Shown here: positions 4,935-7,704 of the stretch, one piece after another
How positions within the stretch are numbered: the stretch's first letter is position 1
Layout of the letters: each line of letters starts with the position of its first letter
Assembly (NCBI GenBank): GCA_030600745.1
Contig: JAUVLL010000153.1
Location: 1-7,704 of the forward strand
Direction of reading: 5' to 3'
Length of the DNA stretch: 7,704 nucleotides
Origin: Spirochaetaceae bacterium
Lineage (GTDB): Bacteria > Spirochaetota > Spirochaetia > B11-G9
Translations under genes and position numbers: made by a program
The notes under the pieces: model-generated
The model's input: the letters and a program-made list of their open reading frames with translations, nothing else
What the model was told of the DNA's origin: nothing
Database searches by the model: none

Positions 4935-5648
4935 TTGAACATAATTCTATTTAAAGATATTCCAAAAAAAATCAGTATTAAAGATAAAAGAGGACAGCAT
5001 ATTATAAAAATACTGAAGCTGAAAACCGGAGATGAGTTTAACTGCGGTCTTGTAAACGGACCGTCAGGTATCGGGTCTATTACATCTATTGATCAGGACT
5101 GGATTCATTTTACATGGGAAAAAACGGTAGATTCAGTACCATTATACCCACTTACTTTGCTGATAGGATATACAAGGCCTATCAGTTCCAAAAGGATACT
5201 CAGGGAGGCTGCAAGCCTTGGTGTGGAAAGGATTGTATTTGTTGGTACGGATACAGGGGAGAAATCCTACAGGGACAGTAATTTGTGGAAGGGGGAGTAC
5301 AGGGGGTTCCTTATGGATGGAGCCCAGCAGGCTGCTTCTACAGGGTTGCCGGAAGTTGAGTTTTATAGAGACCTTCAGTCTTTTTTTAGGGAATCTGGTA
5401 ATTATTCTGATACAGATATGATTGTCCTGGATAATATTGAGCCTGCTGTTAAGCTCTCTAAATATACTCCGGTCGGCAGCAGTTGTCTTATTGCGATCGG
5501 GTCCGAACGAGGCTGGTCGGAAAGGGAGAGAAAACTCTTTAGAAGAAACGATTTTACCTTCGCAAGTCTCGGCAGCAGAGTACTGCGTACCGAAACTGCC
5601 AGTACTGCCGGGATTACGCTGTTGTTGGCCAGGATGGGATTGATTTAA
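4935..5648 (+). CDS. rsmE: 16S rRNA (uracil1498-N3)-methyltransferase RsmE
   Basis: The 237-aa protein matches RsmE throughout. The N-terminal PUA-like domain has MNIILF, RGQHIIKILKLKTGDEF (residues 19-35) and GLVNGPSG (38-45). The C-terminal SPOUT domain has RILREAASLGVERIVFV (87-103), GAQQAASTGLPEV (129-141), IAIGSERGWSERE (186-198) and the knot motif LGSRVLRTETASTAGI (212-227), which binds S-adenosylmethionine. It methylates U1498 of 16S rRNA. The TTG start gives the canonical MN(I/L)ILF N-terminus and follows GAGAGGA by 4 nt. The usual GPEGG loop reads GSERG, and the R normally found before LP is T, tolerable but distinctive substitutions. It follows the M20 gene by 93 bp and ends 6 bp from the stop of the convergent gene, leaving no room for a separate terminator. 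Confidence 0.93.
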   Translation: MNIILFKDIPKKISIKDKRGQHIIKILKLKTGDEFNCGLVNGPSGIGSITSIDQDWIHFTWEKTVDSVPLYPLTLLIGYTRPISSKRILREAASLGVERIVFVGTDTGEKSYRDSNLWKGEYRGFLMDGAQQAASTGLPEVEFYRDLQSFFRESGNYSDTDMIVLDNIEPAVKLSKYTPVGSSCLIAIGSERGWSERERKLFRRNDFTFASLGSRVLRTETASTAGITLLLARMGLI

Positions 5649-5654
5649 ACAGTG

Positions 5655-7187
5655 TTACCGCTTCAGATAAGCAAGTTCTGACGGAAGCATGATATTATTT
5701 CCATATTTATCCTCTCCGTAACCTGCTTCTGCAAGGGTCTTCAGATCATAAAGAACTCTTTTATCACCATGGAAACTTACATTTAAATTACTTCTAATAT
5801 CTATTTTTCCGGATGCAAGAAACAAAGTAATTATTCTCTTAAAAAATTCTTCAGGACTTTCATCTTTTTCGGGCAGATTCCCTTTCATGGATAGATTTTT
5901 TTCATAGAGAATTATATCTCCTTTATCCATTAGATCCAGAATAACAAGCTGCAGCATTTTTGGCCATTTGATATCACTGTTGTTATGGAAATCCTCCAAA
6001 AATGTATTGGAATCTATAAGGCGGCTGATATATTTTCGTTTTTCTGCATTTATTTTTTCATTGGCCCGGAAAAGTTCTAATGGTTTTGCAGTATCGTACT
6101 GTTCATTTCCCATTTCCATAGTTATTTTACTGCCGTAGTGGAGGACAATTTTCGAGATAAGGGTAGATGGACGCACATGAAATCCCCTGTAGTTTGGAAT
6201 TCCAACAGTAATTTTTCCGTCTTCAGCATATTCACCGATTATTGACTGGCAGAGACTTCTTGCCGCTATTAAATAAAGTGAAGAGAAGTGGAGGAAAAAT
6301 TCCATGAGAATGGTTAATAGTTTTCTCCTGGACATGGGGAGGGGTGGATTCTTTGTAAAACTGAATTTGTTTGTTGCCATGTGCCTTTCATAATAATGTG
6401 AAAGGTTAGTAGCCGAGCTCAGTAGATGGAAAATTACACTTATATGACCTCGCAGGATATGAAGATTGGAATTCTTGCTTTCTATATGTGTCTTTGACAA
6501 ATGAGTGTCGTACACTGACTGCAGATTATGAAATTGGGCCTTTACAAGTCTTAGTTTTTCTTCACTGACATGATCAGGGATGCAGTCTTCATAGTTTCTT
6601 TTCTTTAAACTTTTTCTGCACTCGAATATTTCAGTATCCGAACTAAGATTCAGGAATGATGTAGCCAGGTAAACAAGTGTTTGTTCCGGTTGCTGCATAT
6701 CCCTGATTGTTTTAGTCGTCTCAAGTTGATAATCAAGATATTTTTCATGAAAAAAACCAGGATAAATTGGCAGAAAATCAACATTGATTTTCTGCTTTCG
6801 TAGGAATTTGAGCAGCGATCCGGATATGGATAGGATGGCGCTGAAAAGAGTGTCTAGTATTTTATCAAGCTCAACGGTGAAATCACCCCTAACTAATAAT
6901 AGGTTGTAGTATGGAACAGCTTTTTTCAGGTGTATAACGTCGTAGCAGACAGAACTGAATAGCTTTTGGGCAGCAACGGCTTCTCTGAATGGAAACCATG
7001 TACTGTTATGCTTACTTCCGTAACTGTCGAGAGTTTCCTCCATCCATGTTGCTTCCAGATTCAATCTACCTAGAAATTTTCGATTCAGGATTTTATCTTT
7101 GGTTTTTTGATTAATAACAAAGTTGCATAAACTGAATAGTCTTTCCCCATTTGTAATTATCAGTTGGTTAAATTCTTCACAAACCAT
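5655..7187 (-). CDS. Large protein with an embedded HPr-like phosphocarrier segment, function unknown
   Basis: The 510-aa protein has no signal peptide or clear membrane segment. Around residues 326-350 it reads KITVGIPNYRGFHVRPST followed by LISKIVLHYGSKITMEM, matching the HPr fold: beta strand, then G(L/F)H.RP(A/S) with the phosphorylatable His (residue 337), then the first helix and second strand. Beyond it TAKPLELFRA replaces the KS(I/L) motif around regulatory Ser46, and the last HPr helix is not evident, so this is a partial or diverged HPr domain. The first 320 residues are mostly helical and unrecognised; the C-terminal 120 are unrecognised as well. The start is ATG at 7187, with AGGA 7 nt upstream; a TTG immediately before it (7190) is possible. 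It lies 64 bp after lnt on the same strand with its own promoter candidate. Role in phosphotransfer signalling is inference. Confidence 0.75.
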   Translation of the reverse strand: MVCEEFNQLIITNGERLFSLCNFVINQKTKDKILNRKFLGRLNLEATWMEETLDSYGSKHNSTWFPFREAVAAQKLFSSVCYDVIHLKKAVPYYNLLLVRGDFTVELDKILDTLFSAILSISGSLLKFLRKQKINVDFLPIYPGFFHEKYLDYQLETTKTIRDMQQPEQTLVYLATSFLNLSSDTEIFECRKSLKKRNYEDCIPDHVSEEKLRLVKAQFHNLQSVYDTHLSKTHIESKNSNLHILRGHISVIFHLLSSATNLSHYYERHMATNKFSFTKNPPLPMSRRKLLTILMEFFLHFSSLYLIAARSLCQSIIGEYAEDGKITVGIPNYRGFHVRPSTLISKIVLHYGSKITMEMGNEQYDTAKPLELFRANEKINAEKRKYISRLIDSNTFLEDFHNNSDIKWPKMLQLVILDLMDKGDIILYEKNLSMKGNLPEKDESPEEFFKRIITLFLASGKIDIRSNLNVSFHGDKRVLYDLKTLAEAGYGEDKYGNNIMLPSELAYLKR

Positions 7188-7206
7188 CAATAGATCCTAT
7201 CTATAG

Positions 7207-7235
7207 ATGGTAGGAAGAATTATGACTGATGTCAA
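7207..7235 (-). promoter_or_regulatory. Candidate promoter for the HPr-like gene
   Basis: A perfect -35 TTGACA (7235-7230, minus) is followed after 17 bp by TACCAT (7212-7207). Transcription starting near 7200 would give a leader of about 13 nt that still contains the AGGA ribosome-binding site. The promoter lies in the 64-bp gap after lnt, so the two genes need not share one transcript. Confidence 0.5.
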
Positions 7236-7251
7236 GTAAAAATGGTTGATC

Positions 7252-7704
7252 TTAATCTTTAACCTCCTGTAATAGTTTATTTTTCAGGTTCTTACTGCCG
7301 TAGCACATTACAGCACCAGGGTTCTGTGTGTATTCTATACTTTTATCATTTGGCAGGTGTCTTTCCATAAGATAGCCGTACATAAATACTCTTCTGCTAA
7401 ATGTGTATAGGAGCCAGTTAAGACCCTTATTGATGATAAGAATTAAAACGCCAATGACGGTTATAATTCCGCAGAAGACAGGAAACCAGTCGCCCCATTT
7501 TGTATAGAATGTCAGGTTTTTCTCCGGAAGAGGTACACTGGCAATTGTATATCCTGCTGTATGGGGTTCAGGTGATCCGGGATGGATGCGTCCAGTTGCA
7601 TCTATATAGACAGTGTATCCTGAAGAAGTGCTTCGAAGCAGTGGTCGCTGATTTTCCACGGCCCGGAAAAGTGCCAGAATACCATGCTGTCTTCCTTCAA
7701 CTGG
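7252..7704 (-). CDS. lnt: Apolipoprotein N-acyltransferase, C-terminal part (runs off the window)
   Basis: The frame is open to the right edge, and its 150 visible codons match the C-terminus of Lnt: HGILALFRAVENQRPLLRST, GYTVYIDATGRI, then PLPEKNLTFYTKWGDWFPVF. These equal the family pattern (R.RA.E..RP..R....G....ID..G, then ...G.T.Y...GDW), the end of the nitrilase-like domain. A final membrane segment follows (about residues 92-114, VFCGIITVIGVLILIIN). Lnt sits in the inner membrane and adds the third acyl chain to lipoproteins; spirochaetes are rich in lipoproteins. The catalytic Cys and most of the active site lie outside the window. An internal GTG at 7659 is not the start, as homology extends upstream of it. 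The tail after the last membrane segment, about 35-40 residues, is longer than in E. coli Lnt. Confidence 0.9.
   Translation of the reverse strand, partial: PVEGRQHGILALFRAVENQRPLLRSTSSGYTVYIDATGRIHPGSPEPHTAGYTIASVPLPEKNLTFYTKWGDWFPVFCGIITVIGVLILIINKGLNWLLYTFSRRVFMYGYLMERHLPNDKSIEYTQNPGAVMCYGSKNLKNKLLQEVKD

Noticed and set aside
5218..5643. Plus-strand frames of 67 and 73 aa within rsmE
   Set aside because: They are out-of-frame shadows of the RsmE coding sequence.
5640..5660. Shared terminator between rsmE and the convergent HPr-like gene
   Set aside because: Only 6 bp separate the stops and I see no stem followed by a T tract on either strand.

Overview
The window looks like a chromosomal segment from an AT-rich spirochaete (Spirochaetia, Treponema/Spirochaeta-like). 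That placement is an inference from the overall base composition and from recognisable housekeeping proteins (apolipoprotein N-acyltransferase, RsmE, an M20 peptidase). No rRNA or other phylogenetic marker is present to confirm it. The standard genetic code is used, with several TTG/GTG starts.

Left edge (1-1170): the first 96 bases hold the N-terminus of an AAA_14/DUF4143-type ATPase on the minus strand, cut at its Walker A lysine. Just upstream of it is a 32-bp tandem duplication carrying a small hairpin. Right after the repeat, a plus-strand coding stretch (208-1170) resembling a secreted beta-rich surface protein runs open for 320 codons with no start codon in its first 125 codons. It looks like a gene that has lost its 5' end.

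Middle (1245-3340): a compact, entirely minus-strand block of toxin-antitoxin material in varying states of preservation. It contains a short HicB-like antitoxin with no HicA (1354-1521), a DUF2281-like antitoxin (1574-1756), a HEPN toxin pseudogene broken by a nonsense codon and apparently an internal deletion (1785-2051), an intact MNT nucleotidyltransferase antitoxin (2066-2356), and an apparently intact VapBC pair overlapping by 4 nt (2586-3265). Both the MNT and vapB promoters are associated with inverted repeats, which are good operator candidates. A palindromic element at 1245-1280 has a half copy at 2539-2557.

Right half (3390-7704): housekeeping-type genes. A membrane-anchored M20 metallopeptidase (3390-4841) is followed by rsmE (4935-5648), both on plus. 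Converging on rsmE is a 510-aa protein with an embedded HPr-like segment that keeps the phosphorylatable-His motif (5655-7187, minus), preceded on the same strand by the C-terminal part of lnt (7252-7704), which runs off the right edge.

The TA block sits between a truncated surface-protein gene and conserved metabolism genes, which suggests an accessory insertion site. No tRNA, CRISPR, transposase or integrase is visible. The most interesting points are the decayed HEPN/MNT module with its antitoxin preserved, the nested-palindrome operator between vapBC and the peptidase gene, and the HPr-in-a-large-protein gene beside lnt.
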